Assembly (NCBI GenBank): GCA_963921425.1 | Contig: OY992838.1 | Location: 8,122,001-8,186,000, forward strand | Direction: 5' to 3' | Origin: Dryas octopetala | Lineage: Eukaryota > Streptophyta > Magnoliopsida > Rosales > Rosaceae | DNA length: 64,000 bases | Shown: positions 37,001 to 46,404 of the stretch, in pieces | Numbering within the stretch: position 1 is the stretch's first letter | How the letters are laid out: each line of letters opens with the position of its first letter | Notes under the pieces: model-generated | Told to the model about the DNA's origin: nothing | What the model saw: the letters and a program-made list of their open reading frames with translations, nothing else | Database searches by the model: none | Translations under genes and position numbers: made by a program

Positions 37001-37903
37001 AAATTGCTTCGGAGTTCATCACACCATGCATCTTCCTGGCATTAAAAATGTTTCATCCAACATACAATGATGAAACCAAAAAAACTTTAAAATATTTTAA
37101 TTGCATTGTATTGAAGTGGTAATCTGGTTGACGTATTCAAGAAGAAACCGAAACTTTATACATATGTTAGTTCACATAGCTTCTCAGTGACTATAATTTT
37201 CCCGTTGTTCTCTTCACATGGTTGCTCAATGGGAATGCTAGAAATTGGTATAATATGATTTTGTTTACTCTGCAGTGCTGATAGAGTTTTATGCTCCTTG
37301 GTGTGGACATTGCAAGAAACTTGCTCCAATATTGGATGAAGTTGCTGTCTCATATGAAAAAGATTCTGATGTTGTTATTGCAAAGCTTGTAAGATTTATC
37401 ACCTTGCAAAGCTGATTTTATTATAATCATCATTGTGAACACAGATAATGCAAGATGGTGATCATTAACAGCACTTTCTTATTCATAGATGTACTAACCT
37501 GAAATTGTCTCGATAAGATTCTGCCCCACATTTACTGATTATCTCCTACTACTGTTTCTTTGCATTTTTGTGCATGTATCTCATTCCCATCTAAAATAAA
37601 CAATTAAAGGAAAAACTGATTAGCCTTTTTTATACTTGGTTGATCTTTTCAGTTGGTAAAGAGTCTTCTTGATGTTATTCATTTCTTGCTTTCTCTTTCC
37701 AGGATGCCACTGCAAATGATGTACCGAAAGATTTCGAAGTCAAGTACTATCCAACTCTGTATTTCAAGTCAGCAAGTGGAAAACTCTTGCCGCATGATGA
37801 GGATGATAGGTCCAAGGAAAGCCTCATTACTTTCATTGAAAAGAATCGGGATAAAATTGAGAAACAATATTCAGGGGATGAGTCGGGGAAAGATGAGCTC
37901 TAA
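34023..37903 (+). CDS. PDIL1-1: ER protein disulfide isomerase, 10 exons
   Basis: Exons: 34023-34195, 34693-34723, 34843-35130, 35224-35412, 35580-35705, 36187-36324, 36484-36603, 36743-36860, 37276-37388, 37703-37903. They join in frame to 498 residues, the normal length for classical PDI. A signal peptide covers residues 1 to about 23 ([16 protein letters not shown]). The a domain has active site APWCGHCKK (split across introns 1 and 2). Two redox-inactive b-type domains follow. The a' domain has a second APWCGHCKK (exon 9), and the C-terminus is KDEL. It oxidises and isomerises disulfides of secretory proteins in the ER lumen. Both CGHC sites and the retention signal are intact, so it should be active. 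A probable extra intron lies in the 3' UTR. PDIL1-1 and PDIL1-2 cannot be separated with certainty. Confidence 0.95.
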
Positions 37904-37907
37904 AAAG

Positions 37908-38334
37908 GTGACCGCTGCTCTTCATATTTAACTACATTATAAATTATTTTCTCATTCTCACAATTTCTCTAAAGCATAATTTGATGGTTTTGCTCATGGT
38001 ATCTTTGATTTTTAACCCTTAAGACTTTTTTTCTTCAAAAATAGTCGACCATTTAATTTGGGTCTGAACATATTTCTCTCATGTTATGTGGTTTTGTAAG
38101 TTTCTCTAAGTTGGTAGTCCTAATTTGGTCAACATTTTCCAAATAAACTAATCTGTTATCTGTGTTTAGTTATTATTGTTTGAATTTGTTGCCTTGTTAT
38201 GCATCTTTTTGTGGCAAGAAGAATGATTCGGAAATTCTTATTGTACTAAACACACACGCAAAGTGAATCGGTACTGTTTCTTCTCGATGTGTGTTTTGGA
38301 GTTAAAATGTAGTAATGATGTTTGTCTTGAACAG
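37908..38334 (+). other. Probable intron in the 3' UTR of the PDI gene
   Basis: A GTGACC donor begins 4 nt after the stop codon, and an acceptor TTGAACAG ends at 38334. The junction is too close to the stop to trigger nonsense-mediated decay. The rest of the 3' UTR, with a T-rich tract near 38519, continues to about 38650. Confidence 0.5.
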
Positions 38335-38859
38335 GTGGGTAGCTAGCCTTGGATGGAGAACACAGACATTTGAGGCAAACCTAGTTGGATATTATGGCGG
38401 CTGCTGATACACACTTTGTCTTTGAGAGAGAATGGTATAGCATAAAAGCAATGTCTGACTTACCTCCCCATATCCCTCCTTCCCTAGCTATCACTTAGAT
38501 TCAGTAGTAGTTATGTGTTTTTTTTTTTTTTTTGGGTTGTACTTTTGAATAAATTGGGAGGTGTTTTCTGTCAGCTACACTAGCTTCAGGGATAACATAG
38601 AGTACTGTTATATTGTGCAGTTTTGCTAATGTAGAAGAAACTTTCTGAAGGAATTGTTCAATTTACAAGTGTTGAAGTTGATTATCTATCCCTAGTGCCA
38701 GTCTGCCAAAATTTATAATTTCCATCATATATTGCAATAAATTATTGTATGATTTGAAGGAAAAAAAACTTATATCATGGTTGTATACATCACTTGCTAT
38801 CTCATGTGATGAGAGAGACACGCACTTGTTATATGAAAGTTTTACTCAACTTAAAGATA

Positions 38860-40746
38860 AGAGTGCCCTAAAAATTTGTGCCCTATTGGTGCCTTAATAA
38901 TGTGGCATTGCCACGTAAGCTTTTACAAGGACAATTTTGACCGACCTTAAAATTTTGTAAAATTTAAACTACAAAGAGAGATTCAAAAAGAAGGATGTTA
39001 TTTGCATTTTTTTTTTTTTTTGCACACCCTTGCTGAAAAAAAAAATTCAAGAAAAAAAACCACTTTGGCCCTCCTCTCTTTGCCTCTCTTTCACCTTCCC
39101 TCACCCACACACTTCATCCCCATCTCCCCCCCTCCTCTACACACCCCATCCCCATCCCCATCCCCATCTCCATCTCCATCTCCATCTCCATCTTTTTTTT
39201 TTTTTTTTCTTCTTCATCGTCGAAGCCCACCCCCACCCTTTCTCTTATTCTTCTTCCCCCCACCCCAACCACCTCCCCCGAGCCCTCCCCTCCTCTCATC
39301 TCCTCTCCTCTCCGACTCCTCTCTCTTTGCCACCTCCCAATCCCTTCTTCCTCTCTCTCTCTTCCTCTCTCTCTCTCTCTCTCACCCAAGCAGACAGCCA
39401 AAGGTCCAAAATATTTTTTTAAAAAATAATTTGCTGCAGGTTCGACGGACCAGTGCTGAACCCGATGGTTTCGTTTGACAGGTACCCGCCAAATAGAATA
39501 GGATTGTTCGGTGGGTACTTGTAGAACGAAACCACCGGATTCGGCACTGGTCTGCCGAACCACCTGCAATTTTTTATTTTTTTTTAGTTTTCTTCTCTCC
39601 GACGATGGTGAGCTAGCTGGAGGAGTAGTTGTGGAGTGGGCAGGAGAGGGGGTGGGTCGGGGGAAGAAAAAGAAGAGAGAGTGGGGGTGGGGAAAGAGAG
39701 AGAAAGGGAGAGAGGAGAGAGGAGAGAGGAGAGAGGAGAGAAGGTCAGGGAAGGGGTGGGGTGGGGTGGTCGCCGGTGGTGGTAGGCTGCTCGGCGTGGT
39801 CGGGGATGGGGTGTGTGCCGGAGAGAGGAGAGGTGGGGAGGGAGGTGGTCGGGGAGGGTGTGTGTGCCTCTGTGTATGTTTTTTTTGTTTTTTTTTTTTT
39901 CTGTTTAGGAATGGTGTGCAAAAAGAAAAAGGGATGGGATATAAGGTCTTTTTCTTTGAGTTTTTTTTTTTTTTTTTTTAAGGAATGATGTGCAAAAAAA
40001 AAAAAAAAAAAAAGGTGTGCAAATAGCAACCCTCTTTAAAAAAAATTTCATTCCCAAAATTTAAAGTTTTCAAATAAAAAAAGAAAAAGAAAAGAAACAA
40101 CGCACTACGCACAAGCCCATTCCAAAACTGCACTCTGCATCTGTATCTAGCTTTGTGCACCAAATTATCATTTTCATAATGTTGGGATTAAATTGAATCC
40201 TTTCAATCTGCAGTTCATGTACTTCATTAACAATAATCTGCAGTTGATGAACTTTGCAGTACATGACATTCTAGTGTTCAACTTGTCCAGATCAGATATC
40301 CATCAAAAAATCTATTCCAAATACACCAACCAACAACCTTTTGCTCTCTAGCTTGATCAAAGTTGATGGTGTCACAGTAAGGAATTTAAAATTGAATGTC
40401 AAAGGATTGAAAAATGAGAGAAAACTTGGTTTATGAAGGCTGAAGGTAGAGATTGACTGCAGGTTTACATGAGGCTGCCAAAGTATATTGCCATGAACAA
40501 TGTGGTTGAAGTTTGTAGAAAAACTAAAGATTTTCTGGAGGTTGAAGGGTGAGAATAATAGAAAAAATATTAAATAATAATATATTAATTAAGTAGTAAT
40601 ACTAGCCATTAGAATTGGATTGGAGTAGATAGTCATTTAACAATAATGATGTGGCAAATAACTAGTGATATGTGTAAAATAATTTTGTCAAATCAGATTA
40701 AGGCACATATATATTGTGTCATAATAGGACACAAAATCTTTTCCCT
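38860..40746. mobile_element. Non-autonomous TIR element, 1.9 kb, carrying a nested foldback
   Basis: Flanked by an exact 9-bp direct repeat, TTAAAGATA, at 38851-38859 and 40747-40755. The left end (AAAAATTTGTGCCCTATTGG) matches the reverse complement of the right end (AAGATTTTGTGTCCTATTAT). The 9-bp duplication suggests a Mutator-like element. It has no transposase and encloses the inverted-repeat structure at 38990-40040. Confidence 0.65.
38990..40040. mobile_element. Large foldback element, about 1.05 kb
   Basis: The outer ends GGATGTTATTTGCA and (reverse complement) GGGTTGCTATTTGCA pair. Both arms then carry homopolymer runs joined to GCACAC-type motifs. The left arm is strongly CT-rich (with a CCATCC/CCATCT hexamer array at 39143-39192), and the right arm is correspondingly GA-rich. 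The centre (39431-39570) is a much better matched hairpin sharing GACCAGTGC and GGTTTCGTT blocks. Open frames here are simple-repeat artefacts, not genes. Confidence 0.7.
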
Positions 40747-40977
40747 TTAAAGATATAGCTTCGTTCTTGCCTTCTCTTGGTTGTGGTCGATGACATGTAA
40801 TACATTTTGTAGCCTACCATGGTTGTTACATGAATCGGGATATAGCTTTTTTCTTACCTATCATGGTTGAATACTTCAAGGATTTTCTCATGTGGTGTTG
40901 TAAGGTCACAGACAATAATTTAATTCCCCTTCTTCACCGCCCTGTTTTGGTTTGTTTTATGTCCCTCCATTCCTTGT

Positions 40978-41158
40978 TGTTAGACACGAAGCCTTAGCCC
41001 AGAGGGACTCCTCTTCCTTGTAGGACTATAAGTCTTTCCCTTGTATGTTCTGAATGTCGTGCACACCACGTATTGGTTTCCTAGTTATCCTAGGCTTGTG
41101 TCTGTATATATATTGGGTTAATCCCTCTTAATAAATCATCAAGTTATAAACTTCTACA
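40978..41158 (+). repeat. 5' LTR of the Copia element
   Basis: 181 bp, TG...CA termini. It contains TATATATATTGGG and an AATAAATCA polyadenylation-like motif near its end. It differs from the 3' LTR at one base, in GAATGTCGTGC. Confidence 0.95.
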
Positions 41159-41170
41159 TGGTATCAGAGG
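41159..41170 (+). other. Primer binding site (initiator Met-tRNA type)
   Basis: TGGTATCAGAGG lies immediately after the 5' LTR. It matches the canonical plant Copia site TGGTATCAGAGC at 11 of 12 bases. Confidence 0.9.
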
Positions 41171-41244
41171 TGCTCACGCACTAGGGTTTTTCTTTTCTCT
41201 TCCCTGTCCTCTCTTTCTTTTTGCCGTGCCTTCCCATTGCAGCC

Positions 41245-44200
41245 ATGGCCGCCTCTTCTTCCTCCTCTCTTCCTGGTCCCAACGTTGCCCATTTTCTCAA
41301 ACTGACTGAGACCAATTATCTCCTTTGGGAGAGCCAGATGAGTCCGTTCCTTATCGGGCACAATTTGTTTCAGTATGTTGATGGCTCTTCTCATGCTTCT
41401 GCTGCTCAACTTCCAGCTTCGGGTGATCAACCGGCTCAGCCTAATCCAGCGTATCTTTCCTGGTTTCAGGTGGATCAACTTGTGTGTAGTTATCTTACAT
41501 CTACACTCTCCGAATCTGTTCTTGCTCTTGCTGTTGGGAAATCTTCTGCTGCTTCTATTTGGGAATGCTTGCGGCAGCACTTCTCTCAAATTTCTCTAGC
41601 GAATGCTACGAACATTCGTTTTCAACTTCTGGGTATGCAAAAAGGCTCCAAGACTGTCACTGAATACCTTCAGGCTGCCAAGTCTCTGTCCGATGCTCTC
41701 TCTGCTATTGGTCAGCCCGTTTCTAATGATGACTTGGTCTCCGCCGTCCTTCGCGGCTTGGGTTCGGAGTATGCCATGTTTGTGACTGCCGTCCTCAATT
41801 CTTCTTCTCTTCCCACCTTCACTGATCTGCGTGCTCGGCTATTGTCTGCGGAGGCTCAAAATGCCCGTCTACACTCTGACCAGGCTAGCTACGCCTTTGT
41901 CGCCACTCAACAACCCCGCCCCATCTCTGGTGGTTTGCATGGTTGTGGCAGCTCCTCTTCGCATCCCCGCCATCACAGCGGTGGCGGCCCTTCCTCGTCT
42001 CGCGGTGGCAACGGTCGTGGTCGTCGCGGCTGGGGTCGTGGTCGTGGCTCTGGTCGCGGCTATCCCTGGCTTCCTTGGCATCAACCTTGGCAGTCCCAGT
42101 CCTTTTCCGGTGGTTCACCTGCTGTGCCACCACCTCCTTCTGCTGCGGCTGGTCTCCTTGGGTCTGCTCCGGCCATTTATTGGTGCTCTTTCTGCCAGGC
42201 TCCGGGTCACCATGCCACCATGTGTCCTCAACGCCCTGTCCCTGCTGACTCTCCTTTTGCTGGCTTTCATGGTGCTTCTTCGGTGCCTTTTTCGGTGCCC
42301 TATTCGGCTGCTTCCATGGACCACACTTGGTATTCTGACACCGGTGCTACTCATCATATGACTAACAACGGTGGTGCTCTACAGGATCCCGCTCCTTACT
42401 CTGGTACTTCTGGTGTTATGGTTGGTAATGGTGATACTCTTCTTGTCCATCATACTGGTACTGTCCCTTTTCCTCTTGGGTCTCGTTCTTGTTCTCTCCA
42501 TCATGTCTTTCATGTTCCTACTCTCACTAAAAATCTTTTGTCTGTTGCCCGCTTTACTCGTGACAATTATGTCCGTTTTTGTTTTGATCCGACTGGCTTT
42601 ACTATCTCTGACTTGTCTTCTGGCAAATGCTTGTTTCAGGGCCCATGTAAGGATGGACTTTATCCTATTTCCGCTTCCATCCCTCAAGCTTTAGTTGCGT
42701 CTTCGTCAGAGTTATGGCACAATCATCTTGGTCATCCTTCGGCTGATGTCATTGCTCGCTTAGGTTCTCAATTGTCTTTCGATTCTAAATTTAGGAAAAC
42801 TTCGTCTTTTTGTAAGCCGTGTGCTCTTGGGAAATCTAAAAAATTGCCTTTTGTTTCTAATAAAGTTTCTGCTCCTTTTCCATTTTATCTTATTCATTCT
42901 GATGTGTGGATGGCTTCTACTTCTAGTAGTTCTGGTTTTCGTTATTATCTTCTTCTTACTGATGATTATTCTCGTTTTACTTGGATTTATCCCATGCGCC
43001 GTAAATCTGAAGTCTTTTCTATTTTTATTTCATTTTGTGCTATGGTTGCCAATCTCTTTCGTACCCAAATCAAATTTTTCCAGAGTGATGGTGGCACTGA
43101 GTATACAAACCATGCTTTTTCCTCTTTTTGCAAATTGCATGGCATTGTTCATCGGTTCTCTTGTCCTCACACGCCCCAACAGAATGGGCTTGCTGAGCGC
43201 AAGCATCGCCATATCGCCACTGTCACTCGTATTTTACTTCACACCGCCAAGGCTCCTCTTTCCCTTTGGGTTGAGGCTGCCTTGACTGCTGTTGCCTTAA
43301 TTAATATCTTGCCCTCTTCGGTCCTTTCTTGGTCCACTCCCTATGAACGGTTATATGGTCGTGTCCCCTCTTACTCTCGTTTGCGTACTTTTGGTTGTGC
43401 ATGTTTTCCTTATCTCGGTGCATATGTTTCTAATAAACTCCAGCCTCGATCTTTAGAGTGTGTCTTTTTGGGATATAGCCTGCAGCACAAAGGGTACCGG
43501 TGCCTGGATCCTGTAACCAACCGAGTTTATATCTCTCGGCATGTTATTTTTGATGAGACTTCTTTCCCTTTTGCTCGACAGGTCTCGTCTCCACAATCTG
43601 AATATGTGGAAATAGTGTTCCAGCCGGCTACTATGCCTCGTTTGCTGCAGCAGCCACCTCTCCTACAGCCGGCACAGCCCACCCCACCAGTGTCTCCGCC
43701 GCCTTCACCTCCTTCCTCTCCCAGCTCCTCCACAGGCTCTCTCTCTGCCCCGGATTCTCCTGAGCTTCCCCCACCTCCTCGGCACTCCATGACTACTCAG
43801 CTCCAGGCTGGTATTGTCAAGCCCAAGGTCCACACGGATGGTACCATTCGCTATCCTCTTCCTGTTGCACTCGCCGCTGCTCTCTCTTCCACTGATGTGG
43901 AGCCCACTTGCTTCACCCAGGCTTCTAAGTCTCCTGAGTGGCGTCATGCTATGTCTGAGGAATTTAATGCACTCTTGAAGAATCAAACTTGGTCCCTTGT
44001 GCCTCCGTCCCCATCTCGCTCTCCCGTTGGGTGCAAGTGGGTCTTCAAAATTAAGCGGCGTTCCGATGGTTCCATTGAGCGGTACAAGGCCCGTCTTGTG
44101 GCCAAGGGCTTTCATCAACAACATGGCTTTGACTACGACGAGACGTTTAGTCCGGTGGTTAAACCTGCTACCATTCGCACTGTTCTTAGTCTTGCTGTTA

Positions 44201-45489
44201 ACAATGGGTGGTCTCTTCGTCAATTGGATGTCAAGAATGCTTTCTTGCATGGGTTTTTGGATGAAGAGGTCTATATGCAGCAGCCTCCTGGGTTCATTGA
44301 TCCCTCTCATCCCACCTTTGTGTGTAAACTTCGCAAGGCCATCTATGGGCTCAAACAAGCACCCCGTGCTTGGTTTCACCGGTTCAGCTCCTTCCTTGTT
44401 ACCCATGGCTTTCGGCAAAGCTTGGCTGATCCCTCCTTGTTTATCTATGCTCATGCTAATCATTTCATGGTATTGCTACTTTATGTTGATGATATTGTGC
44501 TTACAGGTAGTGATTCATCCTGTGTTTCCTCCTTCATCGATCGGCTTGGTCGCGAGTTTGAGATCAAGGATCTTGGTCCCTTGCGCTATTTTCTAGGGGT
44601 TGAAGTTCTTGATCTCCAGCCGGGTCTTCATCTTTCTCAAGCCAAGTATGCCATTGATCTTCTTCGCCGCAATGACATGCTTAACTGCAAGCCGTGTGGT
44701 ACTCCTATTGCCACAAAGCGCCAATTGTCAACTCATGATGGTCCATTGCTGGCCAATCCTACGGAGTTTCGTCATTTAGTTGGCTCCCTCCAATATCTCA
44801 CCCTCACCCGTCCTGATATTGCTTATGCCGTTAACCATGTTGCTCAATTCATGGCCTCTCCTACCCACACTCATCTTATTGTAGTCAAGCGCATTCTTCG
44901 GTACCTCAAAGGTTCTCTTGACCTTGGCATTGTTTTTCGCCCTTCTCCAGGTGTGTTAACTTTTCGTGGCTACTCTGATGCCGACTGGGCAGGTTGTCCT
45001 GACACGCGTCGTTCCACTTCCGGCTACCTTGTGTTTCATGGTGCTAATCTCATTTCCTGGTGCTCCACTAAGCAACGCACGGTTTCTCGTTCCAGTGCTG
45101 AGTCTGAGTATCGGGCTCTTGCTCATGTGTGTGCCGAGACCATGTGGCTGTCCTATTTGCTTCGTGAGCTCCGTCAGCCCTTGTCTTGTGGTATTACTCT
45201 GTATTGTGACAATCTTAGCACCACCTATATGGCCGCCAACCCTGTTTTTCATGCGCGCACTAAGCATATTGAGTTGGACTATCACTTTGTTCGCGAACGT
45301 GTCAATCTTGGTACTCATCGTGTACAGTTCTTGCCTTCTGTCGATCAACCAGCTGACATTCTCACTAAAGGGCTTCATAAGGCTCGGTTTCTATTCTTAA
45401 GGTCCAAACTTGTCTTCCCCCGGCCGCCAAGTTTGCGGGGGGCTGTTAGACACGAAGCCTTAGCCCAGAGGGACTCCTCTTCCTTGTAG
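41245..45489 (+). CDS. Copia gag-pol polyprotein, 1414 residues, uninterrupted
   Basis: A single frame runs from ATG 41245 to TAG 45487-45489. Order: UBN2-like gag (LTETNYLLWESQM); a Gly/Arg-rich stretch near 230-275; zinc knuckle CSFCQAPGHHATMC at about 314-327 (CX2CX4HX4C); aspartic protease DTGA near 365; HHCC-type pre-integrase segment from HLGHPS near 494; integrase core Asp (about 552), Asp (about 615), Glu (about 651) with 35 residues between the last two; reverse transcriptase from CKWVFKIKRR with YVDD near 1080; RNase H with SDADWAG near 1244 and CDNLST near 1322. All catalytic motifs are present, so the protein could be functional. The last 15 codons and the stop lie inside the 3' LTR. 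In plants this drives copy-and-paste transposition; it is not a host gene. Confidence 0.96.
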   Translation: MAASSSSSLPGPNVAHFLKLTETNYLLWESQMSPFLIGHNLFQYVDGSSHASAAQLPASGDQPAQPNPAYLSWFQVDQLVCSYLTSTLSESVLALAVGKSSAASIWECLRQHFSQISLANATNIRFQLLGMQKGSKTVTEYLQAAKSLSDALSAIGQPVSNDDLVSAVLRGLGSEYAMFVTAVLNSSSLPTFTDLRARLLSAEAQNARLHSDQASYAFVATQQPRPISGGLHGCGSSSSHPRHHSGGGPSSSRGGNGRGRRGWGRGRGSGRGYPWLPWHQPWQSQSFSGGSPAVPPPPSAAAGLLGSAPAIYWCSFCQAPGHHATMCPQRPVPADSPFAGFHGASSVPFSVPYSAASMDHTWYSDTGATHHMTNNGGALQDPAPYSGTSGVMVGNGDTLLVHHTGTVPFPLGSRSCSLHHVFHVPTLTKNLLSVARFTRDNYVRFCFDPTGFTISDLSSGKCLFQGPCKDGLYPISASIPQALVASSSELWHNHLGHPSADVIARLGSQLSFDSKFRKTSSFCKPCALGKSKKLPFVSNKVSAPFPFYLIHSDVWMASTSSSSGFRYYLLLTDDYSRFTWIYPMRRKSEVFSIFISFCAMVANLFRTQIKFFQSDGGTEYTNHAFSSFCKLHGIVHRFSCPHTPQQNGLAERKHRHIATVTRILLHTAKAPLSLWVEAALTAVALINILPSSVLSWSTPYERLYGRVPSYSRLRTFGCACFPYLGAYVSNKLQPRSLECVFLGYSLQHKGYRCLDPVTNRVYISRHVIFDETSFPFARQVSSPQSEYVEIVFQPATMPRLLQQPPLLQPAQPTPPVSPPPSPPSSPSSSTGSLSAPDSPELPPPPRHSMTTQLQAGIVKPKVHTDGTIRYPLPVALAAALSSTDVEPTCFTQASKSPEWRHAMSEEFNALLKNQTWSLVPPSPSRSPVGCKWVFKIKRRSDGSIERYKARLVAKGFHQQHGFDYDETFSPVVKPATIRTVLSLAVNNGWSLRQLDVKNAFLHGFLDEEVYMQQPPGFIDPSHPTFVCKLRKAIYGLKQAPRAWFHRFSSFLVTHGFRQSLADPSLFIYAHANHFMVLLLYVDDIVLTGSDSSCVSSFIDRLGREFEIKDLGPLRYFLGVEVLDLQPGLHLSQAKYAIDLLRRNDMLNCKPCGTPIATKRQLSTHDGPLLANPTEFRHLVGSLQYLTLTRPDIAYAVNHVAQFMASPTHTHLIVVKRILRYLKGSLDLGIVFRPSPGVLTFRGYSDADWAGCPDTRRSTSGYLVFHGANLISWCSTKQRTVSRSSAESEYRALAHVCAETMWLSYLLRELRQPLSCGITLYCDNLSTTYMAANPVFHARTKHIELDYHFVRERVNLGTHRVQFLPSVDQPADILTKGLHKARFLFLRSKLVFPRPPSLRGAVRHEALAQRDSSSL

Positions 45490-45624
45490 GACTATAAGTC
45501 TTTCCCTTGTATGTTCTGAATGTCTTGCACACCACGTATTGGTTTCCTAGTTATCCTAGGCTTGTGTCTGTATATATATTGGGTTAATCCCTCTTAATAA
45601 ATCATCAAGTTATAAACTTCTACA
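45444..45624 (+). repeat. 3' LTR of the Copia element
   Basis: 181 bp, identical to the 5' LTR except for one base. It is preceded by a short G-rich tract (GCGGGGGGC) that occupies the polypurine-tract position but carries interrupting Cs. Confidence 0.95.
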
Positions 45625-45678
45625 CTTGTGAATCGAGGAGATTTTCTTACTTTTTTTGCCTCCAATGATCCAAGATAA

Positions 45679-45681
<3 letters not shown>

Positions 45682-45740
<59 letters not shown>
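45682..45740. repeat. (TC)n microsatellite, about 59 bp
   Basis: An uninterrupted TC dinucleotide run starts 58 bp beyond the 3' LTR. It is outside the retrotransposon and likely to vary in length. Confidence 0.9.
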
Positions 45741-45741
<1 letters not shown>

Positions 45742-46404
45742 AACAATACATTAAAATGAAGAAAAATCAATTGCATGACTCGGACTACCCAAAGAAATTG
45801 AGATCGATCATTTGTTGAAGCAAGCAGTCATTGTACTGTGTAACTTTAGATTAAGGAGGGAAAAAGTGGAGTGTTTAGTTTTTGACGTTTATGGAGACAC
45901 AAGGATTTGTGCAAACATGGAAGGCTACCACTATGGAGAAAAGCCAAGTTTACTTAACAATTAATACATAGGTTCACCCACTCATAGAGGTTTCATCTCT
46001 ATTCATGCACAGAGGTTCTTTGCTTGCAGAGCAAGCATTGTTTTTGCTTCTGGTGTGTGGTCTATTTGAGAAATAGAATTGTTAGCAACAGTACTATAAT
46101 TGCATCAATAATAATTGGTTTACTACAAGGCTCTTGAGTTTCATTCTATTTGTGATACTGATGGAGAATGAGAATTAGGTTGCATTCAAGCCCTTTCCAG
46201 GTCACTGATTCGATTCATTGAATTTGACCTGAAAAAAATTAGGCTGCTTTTAATCCTTTGGGTAGAAATAGAATTTGGTTACCATATATACTGCTAGTCA
46301 ACTAAAATACACACCATTACCACAAAACAGTGCATATATATAGATTGAAAGATCAAAGATGTGATTAATAAAAAAATATATGTATCCACCACCAGTACTA
46401 CTAG
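45741..46404. other. Intergenic spacer and response-regulator 3' UTR
   Basis: No coding signal. The right-hand part should be the 3' UTR of the minus-strand response regulator that ends at 46405. Confidence 0.45.

Larger units (their letters stand above)
40978..45624 (+). mobile_element. Complete Ty1/Copia LTR retrotransposon
   Basis: The element has two 181-bp LTRs (TGTTAG...CTACA) differing at one position. It is flanked by the 5-bp target duplication CTTGT at 40973-40977 and 45625-45629. It contains a primer site next to the 5' LTR and a single uninterrupted gag-pol frame. The very short LTRs and protease-integrase-RT-RNase H order fit the Ale/Retrofit-like Copia group. The lineage was not tested by phylogeny. 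Confidence 0.97.

Noticed and set aside
39002..40029. Long open frames on both strands in the CT/GA-rich block
   Set aside because: They consist of Ser/Pro/Leu or Gly/Arg/Glu runs produced by simple repeats inside the foldback arms. There is no domain and no splice context.
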